The translations under genes and the position numbers were made by a program. DNA of 41,494 bases from Spirochaetota bacterium. GTDB taxonomy: Bacteria > Spirochaetota > UBA12135 > COTS27 > JAFLEE01. Where the stretch lies: positions 1 to 41,494 of the forward strand of contig JAFLEE010000045.1 in assembly GCA_017302015.1 (NCBI GenBank). The letters run 5' to 3'. Shown here one piece after another: positions 1-7,135 of this stretch. Each line of letters begins with the position of its first letter. The first letter of the stretch is position 1. Under the pieces are notes generated by a model, which had not been told where the DNA came from, did no database searches, and saw only the letters and a program-made list of their open reading frames with translations.

Positions 1-75
1 CCATTTCTTAGTGCGGCCAAAGAACCTCGGAGGAAGCGCCCGGTCGGGCGACCCGCCGTTCCCAAGGACAGAACC

Positions 76-1179
76 ATGCCCCTCAAATGGAAAAAACGCT
101 GGATCTCCGATGAAAGCTTCGAATCTGCGGGGGTCTTCGATGTCCTCGGGGATGGCAAAGCCCATATCGTCTCGGGGGCGTTCTGGTATGAGGGGCCGGA
201 TTTCCGGAAAAAACACGAGATCGGCCCGGTGGGGAAGTACGGGGAATACTACGACGATTTCTCCACCCTCCCCCTCGATGTCAACGGCGATGGCCGCATG
301 GACTTCGTCACCGGGGGCTGGTTCGGGAAAACGCTCCTTTGGAAGGAGAACCCCGGCAAGCCGGGGGCGCCTTGGCCCGTGCACCCCATCGCCGAGGTCG
401 GCCAGATCGAAACCGCCCGGGCCTGGGATGTGGACGGGGATGGGGTGGCCGAGCTCATCCCCAATACCCCCAATACGCGGGAGGTGAAGATCTTCAAACT
501 CGACACCGATAAAGAGGGGCGCGGGCTCGGCACCTTCACCTCCCACACCATCCACACCTTCCCGGAGGGGGAAAAGCAGGACCATGGCCTCGGGTGCGGC
601 GACGTGGCCGGCAACGGTCGCGCTGATATCCTCCTCCGCCAAGGCTGGCTCGAGTGCCCGGCGGACCCTTGGCGCGATCGGTGGGTCTGGCATCCCGATT
701 TCCCAGATCCGGTATGGGCCCGGGCGAGCGTGCCGATGCTCGCCGTCAAACTGAAGGGCGTCGACCGGGGCGCCGTGCTGACCGGGAGCGGGCACGGCTA
801 CGGCCTCTGGTGGAGCGAGCAGCGCGCCGAACGGGGGGAGCGCCGCTGGATCCACCATCCCATCGACCCGGAGAACGCCCAGTACCACGACCTCCAATGG
901 GCGGACGTGGACGGCGATGGGGAGTGCGAACTCGTCACCGGAAAGCGCCACCGCGCCCATTGCGGCCACGAAGCCGGCGAATGGGACGACGCGGGCATCT
1001 ATTACTTCAAATGGAACGGGGAATCGTTCTCCAAGCAGGTCATCGAGTACGGCCCCATCGGGGTCGGCAAGGGCTGCGGGCTCCAATTCGCCCTCCACGA
1101 CCTTTTCGGGACGGGGCGCCTCGACCTCATCGCCCCCGGGAAGGACGGCCTCGTCGTCTACGAAAACCTCGGCCCCTGA
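76..1179 (+). CDS. FG-GAP/VCBS-type beta-propeller protein, function unknown
   Basis: A 367-residue protein with no signal peptide or membrane segment. It carries at least four calcium-loop motifs of the FG-GAP/VCBS type: DVNGDGRMD near residues 68-76, DVDGDGVAE near 118-126, DVAGNGRAD near 176-184 and DVDGDGECE near 277-285. Their spacing suggests a multi-bladed beta-propeller. Proteins of this kind are common beside glycan-degradation genes in PVC and Bacteroidota genomes, some as part of lyases, but I see no catalytic motif that fixes a reaction. The start is supported by an AAGGA sequence a few bases upstream of the ATG. It is the first complete gene of the window and is followed after 70 bp by a convergent gene, so it appears to be transcribed alone or as the last gene of an operon lying outside the window. 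The absence of a signal peptide is odd for this family. Confidence 0.8.
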   Translation: MPLKWKKRWISDESFESAGVFDVLGDGKAHIVSGAFWYEGPDFRKKHEIGPVGKYGEYYDDFSTLPLDVNGDGRMDFVTGGWFGKTLLWKENPGKPGAPWPVHPIAEVGQIETARAWDVDGDGVAELIPNTPNTREVKIFKLDTDKEGRGLGTFTSHTIHTFPEGEKQDHGLGCGDVAGNGRADILLRQGWLECPADPWRDRWVWHPDFPDPVWARASVPMLAVKLKGVDRGAVLTGSGHGYGLWWSEQRAERGERRWIHHPIDPENAQYHDLQWADVDGDGECELVTGKRHRAHCGHEAGEWDDAGIYYFKWNGESFSKQVIEYGPIGVGKGCGLQFALHDLFGTGRLDLIAPGKDGLVVYENLGP

Positions 1180-1249
1180 CCCTTCCGTGGGCGCGACCTG
1201 CGCGCGAGCGGCCCCGCGCGCGGACAGACGGGCACCGCTTCGACGGCCT

Positions 1250-1822
1250 TCAGCGCGCCGAAGCCTCCCATTCATCCTTCAAAATGCCATAAACCACCAC
1301 GTCTTGGGCGACCTCGAAGCGCACGAAATGGCGCCGCAAGAGCCCTTCCTTCTTCATCCCGCATTTTTCCAAGACCCTCCCCGAAGCCGGATTCGTGGCG
1401 AAATGCTGGCCGTAGAGGCGATGGACGCCGCCGTCGTCGAAGGCCCAAGCGACCACGGCCCGGGCGGCCTCGGTCGCGAAGCCTTGGCCCCATGAGGCAT
1501 GCCCGATCCAATACCCCATTTCGGCATTGACATGGCGCCGGTCGTGGATCAGGCCGATGGCGCCGATGAGGCGGGGCTTCTGCGTCCCGGGGCCGGCTTC
1601 TGCCGCGGCCTTCACGTTGATCGCCCAGATGCTTTGGGTGCCGTCCAACCACCACTCGGCGTGCTTGGCGATCCATTCCGAGGCGTGTTCGCGTTTGTAC
1701 GGGAAGGGGAGCGTGCCCGTGCTGGCCGCCACCCGGCGGTCATCGGCCAAGACCGCCAGGGGATCCGCATCATAGATATTGAAGGGACGGAGTTGTAGGC
1801 GCGATGTCTCCAGGGTGACCAT
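1250..1822 (-). CDS. GNAT-family N-acetyltransferase (RimJ/RimL type)
   Basis: A 190-residue protein with the layout of the RimJ/RimL/Acetyltransf_3 branch of GNAT acetyltransferases. The N-terminus has the usual L-x-L-R-P-F segment (residues 8-14). The acetyl-CoA pyrophosphate loop is the WGQGFATEA segment near residue 110, and the following N-x-A-S-x-R-V-L-E-K-C-G-M segment is the family's alpha4 signature. Family members transfer acetyl groups to ribosomal protein N-termini, amino acids or small amines; the acceptor here cannot be read from sequence. Length is normal for the family. It is divergent from the HD hydrolase gene at 1919, with a 96 bp shared upstream region that contains a 7 bp inverted repeat, and convergent with the propeller gene. 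Confidence 0.9.
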   Translation of the reverse strand: MVTLETSRLQLRPFNIYDADPLAVLADDRRVAASTGTLPFPYKREHASEWIAKHAEWWLDGTQSIWAINVKAAAEAGPGTQKPRLIGAIGLIHDRRHVNAEMGYWIGHASWGQGFATEAARAVVAWAFDDGGVHRLYGQHFATNPASGRVLEKCGMKKEGLLRRHFVRFEVAQDVVVYGILKDEWEASAR

Positions 1823-1861
1823 GGGGATTCCAAGGCGGGCGCCCTTCTCGGGTTCCCGGCG

Positions 1862-1881
1862 GGATCCGGTGGAACGGATCC
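1862..1881. repeat. Inverted repeat in the divergent promoter region
   Basis: GGATCCG and CGGATCC, a perfect 7 bp inverted repeat with a 6-base spacer, lie between the divergent GNAT and HD-hydrolase genes. It could be an operator or a small hairpin. No good -10/-35 pair was seen beside it. Confidence 0.4.
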
Positions 1882-1918
1882 TGGGGGATCATACCTTCTG
1901 GCCAGCCGTTTTGGGGCC

Positions 1919-3361
1919 ATGCTAAAACCACCCATGGCCACCCTCGAGTTCCCCCACGTCGTGCGCGATGCCGTCCACGGCAATATCCCCTTCACGGCCC
2001 TGGAACGCGAGGTCATCGACCACCCGCTCTTCCAACGCCTGCGCCACATCGTGCAATTGGGGTTCCTCCATCTGGTCTTCCCCAGCGCGACCCATACCCG
2101 CTTCGAGCATAGCCTCGGGGTGATGCACTTGGCGGGGCGCCTCCTCACCGCGGCCCTCACCAACCAGGAGCGCCTCTTAGCCCGCCACGGCGACCCTGCC
2201 TTGCCGGGCACCGCGCGCCTCATCGCCCCCCTGCGCGAAGCCCGGGTGCTCCAAGCCGTGCGCCTGGCGGCCCTCATCCACGACCTGGGGCATGGGCCGT
2301 TCAGCCACGCCTCCGAAACCCTGACCCTCGACCGGGCGGCGGCGGTCTGGAGCGACCCCGCCCTGCCCCGCTGGCTGCGCGATCATTTCGCCCGCGAGAT
2401 CAAAGCGGGGGCCGAGGTGACGCACGAATGGTATACCCTCCTCATGGCCGTGCGGCTCTTCGCCGATTTGCCACCGAACGGCAGGGCCTTGCTCCGCGAC
2501 GTGCTCGCCCTGCTCCAGCCCGGCATCGGCTGCGACCCGAGTTCCCCCCTCTCCCGCCATCGCCTCCTGCCCTTCCTCCACGGCCTCCTCTCCAGCGAAC
2601 TCGACGCGGACCGCATGGATTACCTGCTGCGCGATAGCCGCTCGGCGGGGGTCCGCTATGGCCTCTACGACCTCGACCGCATCGCGGCGGCGCTCTGCTT
2701 CACCGGGGGGAAAAAACCCGGGCCGGCGATCCACGAGTCGGGCCTGCACGCCTTCGAGGACTACCTCATCAGCCGCTACCAGATGTACCTCCAGGTCTAC
2801 ACCCACAAGACCAATACGGCCTTCGAGGAGATGTTCGTCGCCCTTTGCTCGGGGCTCTCCCTCTCCTACCCCGCCGACTCCGCCGGGTTCCTCTCGTTCA
2901 CCGACCGCACCTTCCCCGCCCAGGTCGCCGCGAGGCTCGCGGAACTTCCCAGCGGCGAAAGGGCGAGGCGGGCCGCCCTCGCCGATTCCCTCTTCGTCGC
3001 CCGCAAGCCGTGGAAACTCGCGTGGCAGGCCACCGCCTTCGATGCCATCCCCGCGGAGGCCGCCCATTTCCGCCGCCTCGTCGCCCGCCTGAAGAAAGCG
3101 GGGGAAACCGGCCAAGTTTGCGTGTATGAATCCCGGCGCAGCCTCAGCCGCCTCGCCCCTTCCGGGGCAGAGGCCCACGCGCCCGAAGGGGGGCTCCCCA
3201 TTCTCCGCAAGAACGCGGCCCGGGGCGGACTCGAGGTCTGCGATATCCGGCGCGTGTCCTACGTGCTGGACGCGTTCCGCAAGCCGATCGCGATCTGGCG
3301 CATCTATGCGCGGCCGGACCGGCTCGGGAAGGTGCGGGGGATTTGCTCGGGGGGGCGGTGA
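1919..3361 (+). CDS. HD-superfamily phosphohydrolase (dGTPase/SAMHD1-like)
   Basis: A 480-residue HD-domain protein of the group related to SAMHD1 and to bacterial deoxyguanosine triphosphate triphosphohydrolases. The metal ligands are visible in order: H64 in TRFEHSLG, the H121-D122 doublet in ALIHDLGHGPFSHA, and the distal Asp in ELDADRMDYLLRDS near residue 220. The family removes triphosphate from (d)NTPs or hydrolyses other phosphate esters; the substrate cannot be told here. The C-terminal part (about 270-480) is all-alpha/beta as in YdhJ-like relatives. No signal peptide. A second ATG five codons downstream (1934) is an alternative start; neither has a strong Shine-Dalgarno sequence. 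A long inverted repeat starts one base after the stop codon begins to be cleared (3362), which may end transcription. Confidence 0.9.
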   Translation: MLKPPMATLEFPHVVRDAVHGNIPFTALEREVIDHPLFQRLRHIVQLGFLHLVFPSATHTRFEHSLGVMHLAGRLLTAALTNQERLLARHGDPALPGTARLIAPLREARVLQAVRLAALIHDLGHGPFSHASETLTLDRAAAVWSDPALPRWLRDHFAREIKAGAEVTHEWYTLLMAVRLFADLPPNGRALLRDVLALLQPGIGCDPSSPLSRHRLLPFLHGLLSSELDADRMDYLLRDSRSAGVRYGLYDLDRIAAALCFTGGKKPGPAIHESGLHAFEDYLISRYQMYLQVYTHKTNTAFEEMFVALCSGLSLSYPADSAGFLSFTDRTFPAQVAARLAELPSGERARRAALADSLFVARKPWKLAWQATAFDAIPAEAAHFRRLVARLKKAGETGQVCVYESRRSLSRLAPSGAEAHAPEGGLPILRKNAARGGLEVCDIRRVSYVLDAFRKPIAIWRIYARPDRLGKVRGICSGGR

Positions 3362-3415
3362 AAACACAATTTCAGAGTTTTCGTTCGATTGGATCTATTC
3401 TCTGAGATTGTGTTT
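3362..3415. repeat. 16 bp inverted repeat after the HD hydrolase gene
   Basis: The arms 3362-3377 and 3400-3415 are complementary over 16 bases with one mismatch, separated by 22 bases. The first arm begins directly after the HD gene stop codon. The stem is AT-rich compared with its surroundings. It may be a weak bidirectional terminator for the convergent HD and AAA genes, or a remnant of a small mobile element; there is no long T-run. Confidence 0.6.
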
Positions 3416-3551
3416 GATCAAGGCGGCCCCGTACACCCGACTCCCCCCGCCATCACCCGATCCCCCTCATTCATCCCTTTACCGCGGCCATTACTCTTCA
3501 TGAACCCTGATACCCCAACCCGTCGGATCCCGGTGAAAATTCCCGGCGCTC

Positions 3552-5789
3552 CTATCGCCCGAACCCGATTTTTTCCGCCCCGTCCGCCCGGTAGCGCACT
3601 TCATTGGCCAGGCGTTCGAGCACCCAGTCGAGCGTAACGGAAGCGGGGGCGAGATGCCTGGCTTGGGCCGCCACCGCGCTCACATCCCCGGGCGTCAGCC
3701 CGTCCATCTCGCGCAGGCGAACCGCCCCGCGCGCGGCGAGTTCCGCGGCTACCCCCGGAAAGTACAGGCCGACCACCCGTTCCCGAGCCTCGGGCGTCAG
3801 CGGCTTGAATGCCACCTTGAAGGCGAAGCGCCGTTTGCTCGCCGGGTCGAGGCGCTCCAGCAGGTTGGTGGAGCAGATGAGCACCCCGGTGTGGCTCTCC
3901 ATCTGGGTGAGGAACTCGTTGACCTCGGCGATTTCCCAAGATCGCGCGTGGCCGCGCCGATCCCCGAGGAACGTATCGGCTTCGTCGATGAGGAGGATGG
4001 AACGCGAGGCCGCCGCCCCCAGGAACGCATCGCGGATATTCCGTTCGGTCATCCCGACGTAGGGGTTCTGGAGATCGGAGGCGCGTTTGACCATCAGGTC
4101 GCGGCCCAGGCTCCGGGCCAGATGCTTGGCCCAAGCCGTCTTCCCGGTGCCGGGGGGGCCCCAGAAAAGGAGGTTCAGGTGGGTGCCCTCCTCTAAATTC
4201 CCTGCGTTCCAGGACCGACAGATGGCCGCGAGAGCGGAATCGACCGAAGCGATGGGCACATCCGTGTTGAGGAGGCCCGGATCGTAGCGTTCTTCCCGCG
4301 CCCTGGGCGCCGGGGCCTTCTTGCGGAACAGGTGGTGGTGGCGGTCGAGGAGATGCTCCAGCCGCCTCAGGACGCCCTCCGGCGTCTCGTTCTTTTTCGC
4401 GAGGCGATTGACCGTATTGAGCGCGTTCTTTACCCCGCCGATGTCGATGGGATACCGGGCGGCGAGCGCCTCCACATGGGGCCGCAGCAGGGCGGCGCGC
4501 GGGTGGCCCGCGAGGAGCCGGCGCCAGATCGCCCGGCGTTGGGCCTCCCCGAGCGCCCGGAACTCCCAGGAATAGTGGAATCGCCGGCAGACCGCGTCGC
4601 TTAAGGAGTGGGACTCGTTGAGGATCCACAGGGTCTTGGCCGGCGACCGGTCGAGGAAGGTGTTGAGGCGCCCCTTGTCTCGGTCGCGCCCGCCGTCCAT
4701 GAAGAAGAAGCCCATCCCCCCCCGGGTATTGAGCACGCCATCGGCCTCATCGATCATCAGCAATTCCCGGTCATGGTCGACGAGGCGGCTGGCGATCTCG
4801 ATGCGCGCCACTCGGGACCGCTCCGCGGCCCCGTCCTCATCCCGCACGAACCGGGGGATGAGGCCGCAGGATTCCGCCAGGGCCCGGGCCAATTGGGTCT
4901 TGCCCACCCCGGGTTCCCCGTAGAAGACGATATGGCAGGGCCCCTTGGCCATTAAAAGACCCCGGCACGCCTCGATGCAATCCTTCAGGCCGAAGACCTC
5001 ATCGGCGAAGGCAGAAAGCGGGAGGCCCCTTCCCGTCGCGAGGTGGCAGGAACTATTGAGGAGGGAGGCGTCATCCCCCGTTTCGAGGTACATCCTCACG
5101 TCTTCCGAGAGGCAGAGATCGCCCGACATCGGGTGGCGGTCGATGAAATCGCAGGCGCGCAGCATGCTCTGGTTCGAGAGCGCCTGCATCACCTCCGTGC
5201 GGGGCACCCCGCACCCCTTCGAGATGAAATCGATGCGGCGCGTCCCCTCGAAATCGCCCAAGACGGCGCGGAAGGCCTGGACCTCGTTTTCGAGGTACGC
5301 CGCCAGAAGCACCGCTTTTTCCCCCTCGCGGAGTTTCATGCTGCGGCAGAAGGCGTCCACGCGCTTCTCCACGGGGTGGGGGGCCGGGTGGCGGGGGAGT
5401 TTCGCCATGCAGGCCTCGAGGGCCCTCCGTAGGGCGATCCGGTAGGCCTTCGCATCGCCGATTCGGCTGGCCCGCACGCGCAATTCTCCGGCCAAATGCT
5501 CGCATTCGTCGACTTCCTCCAGGAGCGAGTCCCGGAACTGGATTTGGTCGTCGTTTTCGCGGAACCAGCGGCACCGTTTCGCCTTGGGCGCGACCTTGGG
5601 GGCCAAGGCGTCGATGATGGCCATGCGGTCGTCTGAACGCAGGAGGCTCAAGAGGAGGCGAAGGAAGGAGGGGTGGATGGGATCCGCCTCGAAATATTGC
5701 ATCGCGAACGGCTTCAGGAGCTTGAGGAAGCCCGTCGACTGGCCCCCCTTGCTTTTTCGATATCTCATCTTCCAGTGCCTCATTCCCAT
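3552..5789 (-). CDS. Double AAA-module ATPase with helical N-terminal domain
   Basis: A 745-residue cytoplasmic protein with two AAA modules. The first has a Walker A of GEPGVGKT with Lys297 and a Walker B of LLMIDEAD near residue 345. The second has GPPGTGKT with Lys550 and ILLIDEADTFLGD near 600, followed by a sensor-1-like CSTN and an arginine-containing SKRRF segment typical of AAA proteins that remodel other proteins (FtsH/Vps4/CbbX-like clade). The first 240 residues are predicted helical, without a motif I recognise. The chosen ATG at 5789 is preceded by AAAGGGG with good spacing; an upstream in-frame ATG at 5834 lacks such a site. The gene stands alone, divergent from the small exported protein at 6012. 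A role as an unfoldase or remodelling factor is an inference from fold only. Confidence 0.85.
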   Translation of the reverse strand: MGMRHWKMRYRKSKGGQSTGFLKLLKPFAMQYFEADPIHPSFLRLLLSLLRSDDRMAIIDALAPKVAPKAKRCRWFRENDDQIQFRDSLLEEVDECEHLAGELRVRASRIGDAKAYRIALRRALEACMAKLPRHPAPHPVEKRVDAFCRSMKLREGEKAVLLAAYLENEVQAFRAVLGDFEGTRRIDFISKGCGVPRTEVMQALSNQSMLRACDFIDRHPMSGDLCLSEDVRMYLETGDDASLLNSSCHLATGRGLPLSAFADEVFGLKDCIEACRGLLMAKGPCHIVFYGEPGVGKTQLARALAESCGLIPRFVRDEDGAAERSRVARIEIASRLVDHDRELLMIDEADGVLNTRGGMGFFFMDGGRDRDKGRLNTFLDRSPAKTLWILNESHSLSDAVCRRFHYSWEFRALGEAQRRAIWRRLLAGHPRAALLRPHVEALAARYPIDIGGVKNALNTVNRLAKKNETPEGVLRRLEHLLDRHHHLFRKKAPAPRAREERYDPGLLNTDVPIASVDSALAAICRSWNAGNLEEGTHLNLLFWGPPGTGKTAWAKHLARSLGRDLMVKRASDLQNPYVGMTERNIRDAFLGAAASRSILLIDEADTFLGDRRGHARSWEIAEVNEFLTQMESHTGVLICSTNLLERLDPASKRRFAFKVAFKPLTPEARERVVGLYFPGVAAELAARGAVRLREMDGLTPGDVSAVAAQARHLAPASVTLDWVLERLANEVRYRADGAEKIGFGR

Positions 5790-6011
5790 GGTGGACCCCT
5801 TTCCAGGAATGAGCATATGCCCCCCGGTGGACAATGCTTGTCATCCTTGGTTCCCCGCACGGAAAATAGTAGAATCCTTCGATCCTTTCGGGAACTTGCC
5901 GCCCATTCGTCCGGCTCGCTTGGTCCCCCGCTCTCGAGGGGCTCGGCGCCAGGACGGACCCGAATCGATCGCCCATCGACACGAGGTCAATAGCCATCAC
6001 CAGGAGCCCCC

Positions 6012-6623
6012 ATGAAACGCCTCCCCTTCATGCTCTCCCTTCTCCTGCCCGTCGGTCGATTATTCGCCGGCGACCCCCAGCCTCAGGGCGAGTTCCACCA
6101 AGCCATCGTGAAAAAAACCGATGAGGAACGCCGCGCCACCAAGGGAAAAGAATGGTGGGGCGCCGGGGTGATCTGCTTCGCCCCGGGAGACCAGATCCCC
6201 CGCCTGGGGAAAAAGGCCGAGGTCGAGGCCATGTTGCGGACTTCCTTCAAACGCGGGGAAAACTTCACCGGCCGCGTCTACCTGCCCCGCCACGTGGGGG
6301 GGATGGACGAGCAGGAGCCCGTCTCCCTCCTCTACCGCATGATCGTCGGCGGCAAGATGCTCTACCAGGTCGAACTGAAGGGAGACGTCAAGCCCGACCC
6401 GGAATGGTCCTCGTGGATGATCGACCTGCCGGCGGACCTCCAAAAAGGGTTCGATGCCCTCGCCTCCGGGACCCACTCGGTGCGTATCGAGGTATGGTCG
6501 AGCCGGGAAGCGGTGAAGACGACCCTGTGGGTGGATGAGAATGGCAAGCCCCTCGGCAAGACCCAAGAGTCGGTGAACAAGGGGAAGTTCTGGGCCTCCG
6601 GCGAGTTCAACTGGACTAAATAG
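6012..6623 (+). CDS. Small exported protein of unknown function
   Basis: A 203-residue protein with an N-terminal signal peptide (basic MKRL, hydrophobic segment to about residue 18, likely cleavage near A-G-D at 19-21). The mature part alternates charged and hydrophobic residues as in a beta-sandwich and is rich in Trp (WWGAG, EWSSWMIDL, VEVWSSRE, FNWTK). I do not recognise a family and see no catalytic triad. The start is supported by CAGGAG seven bases before the ATG. It is followed by a strong intrinsic terminator shared with the convergent histone gene. Divergent from the AAA ATPase gene. The regular upstream site, signal peptide and terminator make it a real gene although its job is unknown. 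Confidence 0.75.
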   Translation: MKRLPFMLSLLLPVGRLFAGDPQPQGEFHQAIVKKTDEERRATKGKEWWGAGVICFAPGDQIPRLGKKAEVEAMLRTSFKRGENFTGRVYLPRHVGGMDEQEPVSLLYRMIVGGKMLYQVELKGDVKPDPEWSSWMIDLPADLQKGFDALASGTHSVRIEVWSSREAVKTTLWVDENGKPLGKTQESVNKGKFWASGEFNWTK

Positions 6624-6648
6624 GCATCGGGCCCTTCGCCGCGAGGGG

Positions 6649-6681
6649 AAAAAAAAGAGCGCCGCGAGGCGCTCTTTTTTT
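6649..6681. terminator. Bidirectional intrinsic terminator
   Basis: A perfect 7 bp GC-rich stem, GAGCGCC with GGCGCTC around a GCGA loop (6657-6674), is flanked by eight A on the left and seven T on the right. It lies between the convergent exported-protein gene and histone gene and can terminate both. Confidence 0.93.
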
Positions 6682-6702
6682 AGATCGGAATATGTCTTGG
6701 GT

Positions 6703-6903
6703 TCAGGTGAAATCGCGGTCCATCACCGTCTTGCGCTTGTCGTTCTTGGCGCTCTCGATGGCCTGGTCGATGAGCACGCGCACCTTCTCGGAGAGCTTCT
6801 CGGCCACCGTCGAAGCCGTGGAGAAACCCTTGGCCTTGATGTAGGCCTTGAGCTTGGAATTGATGATGAGGATATCTTTGGGAGCGCCGGCTGCGTCAGT
6901 CAT
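6703..6903 (-). CDS. Bacterial histone (single histone fold, 66 residues)
   Basis: A 66-residue protein that reads as a minimal histone fold. Residues 10-25 form a short basic helix (alpha1, LIINSKLKAYIKAKG), 28-54 a long amphipathic helix (alpha2, STVAEKLSEKVRVLIDQAIE), then the loop with the hallmark R57-K58-T59, and a short final helix with D62 and D64. In archaeal histones the equivalent RKT loop contacts DNA and the following Asp forms the Arg-Asp clamp. Known bacterial relatives include Bd0055 of Bdellovibrio bacteriovorus and the Leptospira histone, also about 60-70 residues with a shortened alpha3. Expected role: DNA-binding dimer in nucleoid organisation. An AGGA sequence precedes the ATG. 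The gene is monocistronic, with its own terminator at 6649-6681. What it does to DNA (bending or coating) cannot be read here. Confidence 0.85.
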   Translation of the reverse strand: MTDAAGAPKDILIINSKLKAYIKAKGFSTASTVAEKLSEKVRVLIDQAIESAKNDKRKTVMDRDFT

Positions 6904-7088
6904 GGGGGTACCGTCCTATGGGGAGAGTTTCGTACATGTTGCCATATGCGGGGGCTTCTTTCAAGGAGCCGCATACCGCCCTTTTGGATGAAACCATCGG
7001 CGCCCTCCCGGCAGCGCGCAACGCGCCGCAACCGCGATTCCCGGGCCGCCACTTTTGGGGGGCCATGTTCTTTCCCGGTGGGTGGATT

Positions 7089-7094
7089 TATAAT
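7089..7094 (+). promoter_or_regulatory. Possible -10 element for the GH10 gene
   Basis: A perfect TATAAT 42 bases before the GH10 start, in an otherwise GC-rich stretch. No good -35 hexamer is seen at 16-18 bp, so an activator or weak -35 is possible. Confidence 0.45.
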
Positions 7095-7135
7095 CTCGGG
7101 CACTCGCCTGTGATGCTCCCCGACTGGAGTTCCCC

